From: Sedimenticola sp.
GTDB taxonomy: Bacteria > Pseudomonadota > Gammaproteobacteria > Chromatiales > Chromatiaceae
Direction: 5' to 3'
Length of the DNA stretch: 32,155 nucleotides
Assembly: GCA_011051655.1 (NCBI GenBank)
Contig: DRKS01000015.1
Span: 1 to 32,155, forward strand
Below, one piece after another: positions 6,883 through 14,581 of the stretch (its first letter is position 1; the number at the start of each line of letters is the position of its first letter). The notes under the pieces are model-generated. The model did not search any database. It was not told the DNA's origin and saw only the letters and a program-made list of their open reading frames with translations. The translations under genes and the position numbers were made by a program.

Positions 6883-8856
6883 TCAGATGACCCGGTCGTT
6901 GCCGCCGTCCACCGGCACCTGGGCCGCCGTGGTCTTGGCGAACAGCGGGCCACACATCTCGGCCGCAAGATCGGCCACGTCATGGCTGGTGACCTCCACC
7001 CCCAGGAGATTCCTGCGCTTGTATTCCTCGACGCTGAGGCCATAGTGGCGGGCGCGGTCCTGCAACACCTCGTCGGTCCACAGGCCGGTGTCGAAGACCG
7101 CATCCGGGTGCAGGGAGTTGATGCGGATGCCGTCGCCGCTCCATTCCAGGGCCGCGATGCGGGCCAGCTGGTTCAGGGCGGCCTTGGAGGCCGAGTAGGC
7201 CGCCGCTCCCGGTCCCGGCGCCGGGACATTCCTGGAGCCGATGACCACCACCCGGCCGCCGCCGGGGGCCAGTTTCAATAAAGGGTGGCACTCGCGCAGC
7301 AGCACCAGGTTGGCGTCCAGGTTGACGTTGAACACCTGGCGCCACTGATCGGTGGCCAGGGCGTCGATGGGGCAGCCCCCCGGAAAGACGCCGGCGTTGA
7401 GAATGAGCATGTCCAGGCCGCCGAAGGCGCGCACGCCGGCCTCCAGGGCCTGATCAATCCGGGCCTCGTCCGTTATGTCACAGGGGAGGCCGAGGAAATC
7501 CGGGCGCCGGTGGAGCCGTTCGACCGCGGGGTCGATATCCAGGCCGATCACCGCGGCCCCGCGCGCCAGCAGGGCCTCCACGCAGGCCTTGCCGATGCCG
7601 GAGGCGGCGCCCGTCACCAGCGCGACCTCGCCGCTGAAGGGGGGTGGTTCGCCGCCCTTGCGCAGCTTCGCCTGTTCGAGATCCCAGTATTCCACCTCGA
7701 AGATATCCCGCGCCGGCAGCGCCCGGTAGCCGCCCAGCATGGTGGCGCGCTGGATAATGGTCATGGTGTGGCGGTAGATGTCGTTGATGACGGCGCAGTC
7801 CCCGGCGCGGCGGCCGGCGGTGCAGAGCCCCAGCTCGGGGTCCAGGATGACCCGCGGGGCCGGGTCGAGCATGGTCTTTCTCTCCCGCGCCAGCGGGGCG
7901 TTTTCCTCGAAGTAGGCCTTGTAGGCCGCGCAATAACCCTCCAGGTCACGTCCCAGCAGGGGCAGCCGCTTGGTGCGGATCACATGATCCGGCGTGGCCG
8001 GACCCTGCTGGGAGATGCGGGCGATGTCTTCCCGCTGAATGAAGGCCAGGCACTGCGGGTCCGGATCTGTGGCCAGGAGCAGGGGGAAACCGGCGGCCGC
8101 TGACAGCGCCTTGCGCAGCCCGGCGATGTCCCGCCGGGTTGAGCCTGCGGTAACGGAGACCTTGGCGGCAGGCAGATCCCAGGCGTTCCGGGCCTTGAGA
8201 TAGGCCTCGGCGCGGGCCACCAGATGGATATGCCGGTCATAGGACTCCCTGGCCGTATCGCCGAAGGAGAACAGCCCGTGATTCATCAGCACCATGCCGA
8301 TGGTGCTGTCCGTGGCCTCGGCGGCGAAACGCTCGGCGCACAGGCGCGCCAGATCGAAGCCTGGCATGACATAGGGGATGATGACCACCTCATCGCCGTA
8401 GATCTCCCGCACGCGCGCCAGGCCGTCGGCGGTGTTGGTGACGGTGACCACCGCATCCGCATGGCTGTGGTCCACGTACTTGTAGGGCAGGGTGGCGTGC
8501 AGGATGGTCTCCACCGACGGCGAGGGGGCACAGGCCCGGGTCATGTGGGTCCTGAGCTCATTCACCATTTCCGGGTCGGACAGTGAGCCGAGCCCGGCCA
8601 GCTTCAGCAGATGATCCATGCGCACCGGGGAAAAACCGGGCTCCTCGATGGTCTCCAGATCCCAGCCGCTGCCTTTCACATAGAGGATATCCTCCTCCTC
8701 GCCCAGGATGTTTTTCTCCCGGATCTTCACCGAGGTATTGCCGCCGCCGTGCAGCACCAGGGACTTGTCCCGGCCCAGTAGGCGGGAGCTGTAGACCCGC
8801 AGGGCGAGGTCCGTGGTGTGGCGGGCGGCTTCCTGGTCGTTCCAACGGTTCTGCAT
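6883..8856 (-). CDS. Class II aldolase/short-chain dehydrogenase fusion
   Basis: The 657-residue protein joins two enzymes. Residues 1-400 are a class II aldolase/epimerase domain with GGGNTSVK near 37, zinc-ligand histidines in VDHSHAD (H130, H132) and NHGLFSFG (H193). Residues 405-657 are a Rossmann short-chain dehydrogenase with the nucleotide loop TGAASGIG at 415-422, NAG at about 487-489, and the catalytic YxxxK (Y554, K558). Homologues are annotated as bifunctional rhamnulose-1-phosphate aldolase/lactaldehyde dehydrogenase or, like Bacillus YuxG, left general. The likely reaction is cleavage of a deoxy-sugar phosphate and NAD-dependent oxidation or reduction of the resulting aldehyde. 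No rhamnose isomerase, kinase or transporter is next to it, so the true substrate is unknown. All catalytic residues appear intact. Confidence 0.88.
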   Translation of the reverse strand: MQNRWNDQEAARHTTDLALRVYSSRLLGRDKSLVLHGGGNTSVKIREKNILGEEEDILYVKGSGWDLETIEEPGFSPVRMDHLLKLAGLGSLSDPEMVNELRTHMTRACAPSPSVETILHATLPYKYVDHSHADAVVTVTNTADGLARVREIYGDEVVIIPYVMPGFDLARLCAERFAAEATDSTIGMVLMNHGLFSFGDTARESYDRHIHLVARAEAYLKARNAWDLPAAKVSVTAGSTRRDIAGLRKALSAAAGFPLLLATDPDPQCLAFIQREDIARISQQGPATPDHVIRTKRLPLLGRDLEGYCAAYKAYFEENAPLARERKTMLDPAPRVILDPELGLCTAGRRAGDCAVINDIYRHTMTIIQRATMLGGYRALPARDIFEVEYWDLEQAKLRKGGEPPPFSGEVALVTGAASGIGKACVEALLARGAAVIGLDIDPAVERLHRRPDFLGLPCDITDEARIDQALEAGVRAFGGLDMLILNAGVFPGGCPIDALATDQWRQVFNVNLDANLVLLRECHPLLKLAPGGGRVVVIGSRNVPAPGPGAAAYSASKAALNQLARIAALEWSGDGIRINSLHPDAVFDTGLWTDEVLQDRARHYGLSVEEYKRRNLLGVEVTSHDVADLAAEMCGPLFAKTTAAQVPVDGGNDRVI

Positions 8857-8893
8857 GGATGTTCTCTTGATTTTCTTGGAGGCTGAGGCGGCG

Positions 8894-8899
8894 ATTATA
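8894..8899 (-). promoter_or_regulatory. Possible -10 box of the aldolase/dehydrogenase gene
   Basis: On the minus strand the sequence reads TATAAT exactly, placed to give a leader of about 30 nt before the ATG at 8856. At the normal 17-bp spacing no good -35 hexamer is seen, so support rests on the -10 alone. Confidence 0.3.
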
Positions 8900-9009
8900 C
8901 AGGCGCCACGGGGGCGGGGCTAAGATTCAGCGGTTTTCATGGGTCCACAGGGAATAAACCTGGTCCTTCTCCTATTTGTTTTCTGCTGTCGCCTGTAAAG
9001 GAAGAAATA

Positions 9010-9094
9010 CATCAAGGATCAGGCGCCATCTGAGCCGGATGATGATTTCCATGTTGCGTAATAGCCGGCCGAATGGCCGACCAATCCGGCTTTC
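9010..9094. repeat. Dispersed 85-bp repeat, copy B
   Basis: This is the partner of 672-756 (76 of 85 positions identical by hand alignment). It keeps the AGCCGGAT/ATCCGGCT end arms, and its inner hairpin is perfect (CGGCC-GAAT-GGCCG). Unlike copy A it is not followed by the IS200/IS605-like hairpin. It lies between the aldolase gene and the 3' end of a lipoprotein gene. Confidence 0.75.
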
Positions 9095-9112
9095 TCACCG
9101 CTTTATCTTTCC

Positions 9113-9475
9113 TCAGTAGTTATCATAATAGAGATCATGGAAGTAGTCGCTGAGGGCGCCATTGCTGTCGAATTTCAGATAGATCTGCGCCCGGCCCTCG
9201 CCCAGTTTTTTGCTCTTGCTCGGCAGCTTGATGATTCCCGTTGATCTGTAGCCTTGATCACAGGGTGCGATATCCTGCACCATGGCCATCTTGCAATTGT
9301 CGTATATTTGCAGCGTATGCCCATGCTTTTCAAAGAAGCGCCTGACCTTCTCGATACTGTTGCCCAGCTTTAAATCTTCCAGAATGGCGCTGACATAGGC
9401 GGCATCGTCTTCCGGGACATCCGATGAGCAGCCGGCCAGGATCAATAGAAATACAATCAGAATAATTTTTTGCAT
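9113..9475 (-). CDS. Small predicted lipoprotein, function unknown
   Basis: The 120-residue product starts with MQKIILIVFLLILAGC, a short signal peptide with lipobox LAGC and lipidated Cys16. An acidic linker (SSDVPEDDA) follows; acidic residues next to the cysteine do not give the classical Asp+2 inner-membrane signal here, because residue +2 is serine, so the outer membrane is the likely site. The mature part has LGNSIEKVRRFFEKHGH, and two further cysteines (in DNCKM and APCDQ) that could pair in the periplasm. No named domain was recognised. The ATG at 9475 has no strong ribosome-binding site. It is divergent from the kelch-type gene, with 151 bp between the starts. Confidence 0.75.
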   Translation of the reverse strand: MQKIILIVFLLILAGCSSDVPEDDAAYVSAILEDLKLGNSIEKVRRFFEKHGHTLQIYDNCKMAMVQDIAPCDQGYRSTGIIKLPSKSKKLGEGRAQIYLKFDSNGALSDYFHDLYYDNY

Positions 9476-9504
9476 TTATTTAGTGGGGTGATGATGACAG
9501 AATG

Positions 9505-9529
9505 AATAATGGGAAAACGGCTCATTATT
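9505..9529. promoter_or_regulatory. Inverted repeat in a divergent intergenic region
   Basis: AATAATG (9505-9511) and CATTATT (9523-9529) are perfect 7-bp arms with an 11-bp spacer, between the divergent lipoprotein and kelch-type genes. The position suits an operator shared by both promoters, but such AT-rich arms can arise by chance. Confidence 0.3.
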
Positions 9530-9626
9530 TTAACTGGACCCGAGGTGTTACACCATTGCGGTTAAACCATGCCCGAATGACCGCCGGGCTGATGCGGGAA
9601 TGACTGAATGCTTTTCATAGAAGAAG

Positions 9627-11036
9627 ATGATGATTCGGAATAGGTATATGGCTCAGCGTTGCGCTCTTTTGTTGTTCCTGGCTATTGCCCTGCTGCCGGA
9701 CGCACTCGCTGCGGAAGCACCAAAAACGGCGGTGCCGGCGGCCGGGAAGAAGAATGACTGGATCGCCGGATGGAAAGAGACATCCTCCATGCAGACTGGG
9801 CGCACCGGGGCGGCCATTCATGCCGGGGACGGTATCATTCATATGATTGGCGGTTTGAGCCTCGTCGCCGGTTCGGCCAAGACGCCTTCGTTCACGAATA
9901 CCACCGAGTATGCGCGGGTCAGGCCGGACGGCGCGCTTTCCCCCTGGCGTTTTGGACCCAGGCTCAATGTTGAGCGGGGGTATTTTTCTGCTATCGCCCA
10001 TAAAAATCATCTCTATGTGGTAGGTGGAGGGCGCGGCCACAACGGCAAGGAACTGCTCGCCAGCGTGGAGCGGGCGGAGATCAAAGCCGATGGCACGCTG
10101 GGTGAGTGGGTCCTGGAGAAAACCACCCTTAATATCCCGAGGCGCTGCGTCAAGCTGGCGGTTATCGGCGACTATATCTATGCCTTTGGTGGTTTTGGCG
10201 GCATCCTGCTGGATACGGTGGAGCAGGCCGAGATAAACCCGGACGGCAGCCTTGGCGAATGGTTTGTCGCCACCGACCCGATGCTCATTGCGCGCTATGT
10301 GCATGGGGTGGAAACCGTGGGCGACGGCGTCTACAACATCGGCGGCCACAGCAAGGAGGAGGGAAGCGGCATTGCGGCCGTGGAGTGGAGCAAGATCGAC
10401 GAGGATGCCCTGTTCCGGCCCTGGAGCGCCAGTTCCCCCCTGCAAACCGGCCGCTACGCCCTGGCCACGGCCATGCATAATGGCTTCATCTACGCCATAG
10501 GGGGGTTGACGGGCGCCACCCGCCTGAGTTCCATCGAGCGGGCGCGCATTAGCGGTGAAGGCGAATTGTCGGACTGGGAATACACCTCCCCGACGCCTTT
10601 TGGACTGGCGGGTGCGGAGGCGGCCGTCCTCGATGACAGGATCTACCTGTTGGGGGGCAGTGATGGCTCGGGTTATCTGCGCAATGTCTTTTACGCCACC
10701 TTCAATGAGCGGGGCGATATCGGCTACTGGGCGACACCTGCCGAGGCGCAAAAGCATAGGGCTGCAATCGCCTCGCGTGAAATGAATAAGGCCCCCTTGC
10801 CCCACGAGGCCGTAATCCTGCAACACTTCAAGAGAAAGCTATACAGTTACTTGCAGGTGCGGGAGGACAACAATAACGTATTATGGCTTGCCGCCCCGGC
10901 GCAGGATTTGCGCCAGGGTGAGCGCATCAGCTTTCCCAATGGAACCCTGATGAAGAATTTCCACAGCAAAGGGCTCAACCGCAGGTTTGCCTATATTCTG
11001 TTTGTTACGGAGGTCAGACGGGCGGTCAATAAATAA
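9627..11036 (+). CDS. Exported kelch-type beta-propeller protein
   Basis: The 469-residue protein begins with a signal peptide: a positively charged start, a hydrophobic core (CALLLFLAIALLPDALAA) and a probable cleavage after ALA or AA. The mature part is built from repeated blades. Each pairs a kelch-like hydrophobic strand with double glycine (IHMIGGL, LYVVGGGRG, IYAFGGFGG, VYNIGGHS, IYAIGGLTG, IYLLGGSDGS) with a linker of the type DGTLGEW or DGSLGEW. That gives about six blades, enough for a closed propeller. Such proteins usually bind partners or sugars in the periplasm or outside the cell; a catalytic role is not evident. The last 100 residues after the propeller are a separate domain of unknown type. 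In-frame ATGs at 9627, 9630 and 9648 are all possible; AGAAGAAG lies directly before the first. Confidence 0.82.
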   Translation: MMIRNRYMAQRCALLLFLAIALLPDALAAEAPKTAVPAAGKKNDWIAGWKETSSMQTGRTGAAIHAGDGIIHMIGGLSLVAGSAKTPSFTNTTEYARVRPDGALSPWRFGPRLNVERGYFSAIAHKNHLYVVGGGRGHNGKELLASVERAEIKADGTLGEWVLEKTTLNIPRRCVKLAVIGDYIYAFGGFGGILLDTVEQAEINPDGSLGEWFVATDPMLIARYVHGVETVGDGVYNIGGHSKEEGSGIAAVEWSKIDEDALFRPWSASSPLQTGRYALATAMHNGFIYAIGGLTGATRLSSIERARISGEGELSDWEYTSPTPFGLAGAEAAVLDDRIYLLGGSDGSGYLRNVFYATFNERGDIGYWATPAEAQKHRAAIASREMNKAPLPHEAVILQHFKRKLYSYLQVREDNNNVLWLAAPAQDLRQGERISFPNGTLMKNFHSKGLNRRFAYILFVTEVRRAVNK

Positions 11037-11233
11037 CCGGCCGGCTTCAAAGTCGCCGCGGGTGGAGCGGTTTCAGGCAGGCCGCTTCAAGCTTCCCAGT
11101 CATTTCATTCATGGAGTTGTTCCAAAACCTGGCGCCGGCTGGTTTCTCTGGGTATGATGCCGGCCATTTCGTAGCGCCCGCTGATTGAATATCATCGATA
11201 AGTCCGGTTTTTGAATAAGCAGTACAGGTGCCA

Positions 11234-11542
11234 ATGTTGAAGAGTGAGAAGCAGCCAGGTCGGCTGACGGAACAGCAGCAATTCCTTATCCGCTTGTTTT
11301 TTCAGCGCAAAGAGGTTGAAGAGCACAAGTACTATCTGAGCGAACAAAAAGGCTTTGATGTCGGACTGGATCAGAGCGCAGCGGACTGGGTCTGCAGCGG
11401 CCAGGCGGAACGGTTCGCCCGCGACTTCTCCAGAAACGAGGATGCCATTTATGCATTCTGCACCTTCCACTGCGGTGATGAAAAGTGCAGCCTGTCGTGC
11501 AGGCTTTCGATGGAGAAAATCCACGATCTTATGGGTGATTGA
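11234..11542 (+). CDS. Small conserved-looking cysteine-rich protein
   Basis: The 102-residue protein has an amphipathic N-terminal half (QQQFLIRLFFQRKEVEEHKY) and a C-terminal segment with cysteines and a histidine in the order W-V-C, A-F-C-T-F-H-C, K-C, S-C. The clustered Cys/His residues (CTFHCGDEKCSLSC) suggest a metal site or disulfides, but no known zinc-finger pattern was matched. The ATG at 11234 is preferred to the in-frame GTG at 11228, with AGGTG just upstream. No signal peptide is visible, so it is probably cytosolic. It stands alone between the kelch-type gene and the pterin synthase-like gene. I do not recognise a family. Confidence 0.6.
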   Translation: MLKSEKQPGRLTEQQQFLIRLFFQRKEVEEHKYYLSEQKGFDVGLDQSAADWVCSGQAERFARDFSRNEDAIYAFCTFHCGDEKCSLSCRLSMEKIHDLMGD

Positions 11543-11664
11543 GATCGGCCCTGATAATAAAAACGACCAAGCAGCAGCTTGCCCCGGTTGGTGGGGTTTC
11601 CTGTGCCATAATACCTGATCGATTGAGTCTTCTATCCAACTGATTTCACGGATAACAGTCTTTT

Positions 11665-12513
11665 ATGGTGCGACTTTTTGTGGACGGCCTGACCGTCATC
11701 GACTTCTCCTGTCTGCATCCGGAGCGGGGTCTGCTGGGAGAAAGCTGGCTGTTGGACGTGGAACTGGAGGGCAGCCTGGATGACCAGGGCATGGTGCTGG
11801 ATTTCGGCGAAATCAAGCGCTATGTCAAGCAGACTGTTGACGAGGGCTTTGATCACAGGCTGCTGGTGCCCATCAGGCATGCCGCGACTGAGTTCCAGGG
11901 AAAGGACCAGCGCTGCGATGTGAGTTTTCGGTGTTCGTCGGGATGGGAGATCCGTCATAGCAGTCCGGCCAGCGCCACCTGTTTGATTGATAGTGACGAG
12001 ATCACCCCTGAATCGCTGGCACAGGCTATTGCCGAAAGGTTGCAGCCGGGCCTTCCGGATAATGTGGCCCGGGTAACAATAAGCCTGCACACCGAAGCGC
12101 GTGATGGTGCCTGCTTCCATGTGAGTCACGGCCTCAAGCACCATAAGGGCAACTGCCAACGCATCGCCCATGGTCACCGCTCCTTCATAGAAATCTTCCA
12201 GAATGGGAAACGCGCCCCGGCGCTGGAGGCTGAGTGGGCCCGGTTGTGGCGGGACATCTATATCGGAACCCGGGCGGACCTGGCGGAAAAGTCCGAAAAA
12301 AATGGGACTGTCTATTGCCGTTTCAGCTACCGCTCCGGCCAGGGCAGATTCGAGCTGGAACTGCCCGCTGAGCGCTGCTATCTCGTCGATTGCGACTCGA
12401 CGGTGGAAAACCTGGCCCGGCACGTCCTGGAGCGGTTGAGGGCGGATCATCCGAACGCCGATTTCAAGGTCCGTCTGTTTGAGGGTGTCGGCAAAGGGGC
12501 CATTGCCGAGTAG
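11665..12513 (+). CDS. Two-domain 6-pyruvoyl/6-carboxy-tetrahydropterin synthase-like protein
   Basis: The 282-residue protein looks like two tandem PTPS/QueD folds. The first domain (about 1-150) starts LFVDGLTVIDFSCLH and has the typical VLDFGEIKRYVKQ...FDHRLL block, but where the second zinc-ligand pair HGH should be it has GES. The second domain (about 150-282) has the full set: FHVSHGL, the catalytic-type cysteine in GNC, and AHGH, then the C-terminal strand VRLFEGVGKGA. Family enzymes convert 7,8-dihydroneopterin triphosphate to pyruvoyl- or carboxy-tetrahydropterin, the latter in queuosine synthesis. Whether this tandem form makes a pterin cofactor or queuosine is not clear; no queC, queE or folE homologue is nearby. 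It lies 192 bp before the glycan cluster and may be unrelated to it. Confidence 0.75.
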   Translation: MVRLFVDGLTVIDFSCLHPERGLLGESWLLDVELEGSLDDQGMVLDFGEIKRYVKQTVDEGFDHRLLVPIRHAATEFQGKDQRCDVSFRCSSGWEIRHSSPASATCLIDSDEITPESLAQAIAERLQPGLPDNVARVTISLHTEARDGACFHVSHGLKHHKGNCQRIAHGHRSFIEIFQNGKRAPALEAEWARLWRDIYIGTRADLAEKSEKNGTVYCRFSYRSGQGRFELELPAERCYLVDCDSTVENLARHVLERLRADHPNADFKVRLFEGVGKGAIAE

Positions 12514-12646
12514 CCCGATCCTCCTGGATCTTACCAGTAGATCTGGAATCCAGTACAAACCTTGTTTTGCACGTCTTTCTGTAATATCAATTAGTTACGA
12601 GGCGTCATGTCTTTTCAAGATCCGGCTGCGCCGGCCGCTATCTACC

Positions 12647-12690
12647 TTGAAGAGTAAAAGCCAATGGTCTATTGTTCTAAAATATAGAAC
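12647..12690 (+). promoter_or_regulatory. Candidate promoter and operator of the glycan cluster
   Basis: TTGAAG (12647-12652) and TATTGT (12670-12675) are spaced by 17 bp and match a sigma-70 promoter in 4 of 6 positions each. The -10 runs into a perfect inverted repeat, GTTCTA-AAATA-TAGAAC (12674-12690), which would cover the transcription start. The ribosome-binding site of the regulator gene begins 2 bp later. The layout suggests repression by the winged-helix protein encoded immediately downstream, that is autoregulation; this is an inference from position. Confidence 0.5.
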
Positions 12691-12705
12691 GAAAAGGCGC
12701 TCATC

Positions 12706-13257
12706 TTGGACAGTATATTTAGTGGCTTAATCACCTCAAAAACACGCATACGCATCCTGATGCGCCTGTTTCTGAACCCCGACAGACACGCCTATCTGAG
12801 GGAACTGGCGGGAGAGTTCCAGGCGTCCCCCAGCCAGGTCCGCGAGGAGTTGCAGCAGCTCAATGACGCCGGATTGTTGGAGCGGGAGAAAGAGGGGCGC
12901 CAGATCAACTACCGTGCAAACAGTAACCATCCCCTTTTTCCGGAACTGCACTCCATGGTCCGTAAGGCGCTGGGCATGGACCGGATACTGGACAGCATCA
13001 TCGAGCGGCTGGGCAATCTGGAACAGGCCTGGCTGATCGACGATTATGCGGAAGGGAAGGATACGGGGCTTATCGACCTGGTACTCGTCGGAGATATCCA
13101 TCAGGAAAACCTTGGGGACCTGGTTGCCAAGACAGAGCGCTACATCGGCCGTAAGATTCGGACCCTGGTGCTCTCTTCAAGCGAATATCGTGATCTGGGT
13201 CCGACATTTGCGGGCAGGCCCCAGTTCCTGCTCTGGCATAAGCAGGAACCGGTTTGA
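12706..13257 (+). CDS. Winged-helix regulator with nucleotidyltransferase-like C-terminus
   Basis: The 183-residue protein has an N-terminal winged helix-turn-helix (about 5-75) that includes SKTRIRILMRLFLNP, the recognition region SPSQVREELQQL and the wing KEGRQINYRAN. The second half (about 85-175) reads like a minimal nucleotidyltransferase-type domain, with IDLVLVGDIH and an RTLVLSSSEY strand, but without a clear GSxxxG plus acidic pair, so it may only sense or bind. Proteins of this plan are often found at the head of polysaccharide loci. The start is TTG at 12706, fixed by AAAAGG at 12692-12697 with an 8-nt spacer. It is the first gene of the cluster and lies just behind the inverted repeat described above. 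Confidence 0.78.
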   Translation: MDSIFSGLITSKTRIRILMRLFLNPDRHAYLRELAGEFQASPSQVREELQQLNDAGLLEREKEGRQINYRANSNHPLFPELHSMVRKALGMDRILDSIIERLGNLEQAWLIDDYAEGKDTGLIDLVLVGDIHQENLGDLVAKTERYIGRKIRTLVLSSSEYRDLGPTFAGRPQFLLWHKQEPV

Positions 13258-13279
13258 GTCAACCGGTTGATCGTGGAGT

Positions 13280-14581
13280 ATGAGGTTTTTCCGTCACGCC
13301 AGCTTCCGCAAGTACTTTGCCAATACCTCCTGGCTGGCCGCGGAGCGTGTATTCCGTCTGGGCGTCAATTTCCTGGTCGGTATCTATGTGGCGCGATATC
13401 TCGGCCCGCAGCGCTTTGGGGAGCTGAGTTACGCCATGAGTTTCGTGGGGCTGTTTTCCGTTGTTGCGCTTCTGGGCCTGGATGGTATTGTGGTGCGTGA
13501 GCTGGTCAAGGACGAAGGTCGTAACGATGAACTGCTGGGCACGGCCTTCTGGCTCAAGCTTGTGGGGGCGCTGCTGATTCTGGTCTGCCTCGGCGTGGTG
13601 GTGCCGGTCACGAGTGCTTCCCCGGAGGAGAAGATTCTTGTCTTCCTCATCGCCGCCGGTCTGCTGTTTCAGTCACTCAACGTCATAGACTTTTTTTTTC
13701 AGTCCCGCGTCCAGTCGCGATATGTGGTTCAGGCCCAGCTTGGGCAGATCCTGCTCTCCTCACTCATCAGGATTTATCTTGTCTGGCTGGAAGCTGCGCT
13801 GATCTGGTTTGCAATCGCCATGATCGTCGATAGCGCCGTTCTGGCGTTCGGGCTTGTCATCAACTATTGGCGCAATGATCGGCATATTCAGCGTTGGCGT
13901 TTTCGCATGGACATTGCAAGGCGGCTGTTTCGCGACTCATGGCCGCTGATCCTGTCCGGCATAGTGGTCTCAATCTACATGAAGGTAGATCAGGTAATGA
14001 TTCGTGAAATGCTTGGGGCCGAGGATGTTGGCAATTACGCGGCCGCTGTGCGGCTCTCGGAGGTCTGGTATTTCATCCCCATGATTATCAGCAGCTCACT
14101 GTTTCCCGCAGTGCTCAAGGCAAGGGAAGTAGATCAGGAAAAATACTTTGCCCTGCTGCAGGGCATCTACAGCCTGGGAACCTGGCTGGCCATATCGGTC
14201 ATGCTTCCAATAGCGCTGTTCGCCAAGGAGATCGTTACACTCTCTTACGGAATTGACTACGCAGAATCAGCGCGACTGTTGGCCATATACGCCTGGGCCA
14301 ATCTGTTCGTGTTCTTTGGCGTTCTCAAGGGCAATTGGGTGCTTGCGGAAAATCAGCAGATCTACAATATCATCTTTCAGTCTATTGGAATGGCGATCAA
14401 CGTGGTGCTTAATCTGGTGCTTATTCCGATCATCGGCCCTGAAGGTGCCGTTTATGCCACCCTGGCCTGTGTGGTTAGCAATACGCTGATTTCCCCTCTT
14501 TTTATTAATAAGAAACAGAGAGTTCAGACGCTCATGTTTATAAAATCCATAAACCCAGCCTATATGGCCCGAGTTTTATAA
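13280..14581 (+). CDS. Polysaccharide flippase (Wzx/MOP family)
   Basis: The 433-residue protein is strongly hydrophobic along its length, with about 12-14 predicted membrane helices and few long loops, as in Wzx-type flippases of the MOP exporter superfamily. It begins with the typical N-terminal helix pattern (TSWLAAERVFRLGVNFLVGI followed by YVARYLGPQRFGELSY). These proteins flip undecaprenyl-pyrophosphate-linked repeat units across the inner membrane. Its presence marks the cluster as a Wzx/Wzy-type or related surface glycan pathway. It starts 22 bp after the regulator and its stop codon directly abuts the ATG of the sulfotransferase. No Wzy-like polymerase accompanies it. Confidence 0.9.
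   Translation: MRFFRHASFRKYFANTSWLAAERVFRLGVNFLVGIYVARYLGPQRFGELSYAMSFVGLFSVVALLGLDGIVVRELVKDEGRNDELLGTAFWLKLVGALLILVCLGVVVPVTSASPEEKILVFLIAAGLLFQSLNVIDFFFQSRVQSRYVVQAQLGQILLSSLIRIYLVWLEAALIWFAIAMIVDSAVLAFGLVINYWRNDRHIQRWRFRMDIARRLFRDSWPLILSGIVVSIYMKVDQVMIREMLGAEDVGNYAAAVRLSEVWYFIPMIISSSLFPAVLKAREVDQEKYFALLQGIYSLGTWLAISVMLPIALFAKEIVTLSYGIDYAESARLLAIYAWANLFVFFGVLKGNWVLAENQQIYNIIFQSIGMAINVVLNLVLIPIIGPEGAVYATLACVVSNTLISPLFINKKQRVQTLMFIKSINPAYMARVL

Noticed and set aside
9615-10826. Minus-strand frame of 403 codons opposite the kelch-type gene
   Set aside because: The plus-strand protein has a signal peptide and regular blade repeats, while the antisense product has neither.
12514-12640. JUMPstart/ops element expected before a polysaccharide cluster
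   Set aside because: No GGCGGTAGCGTG-like sequence was found; the CCGGC-TGC-GCCGG hairpin near 12622-12634 has no T-run and is not a convincing terminator.
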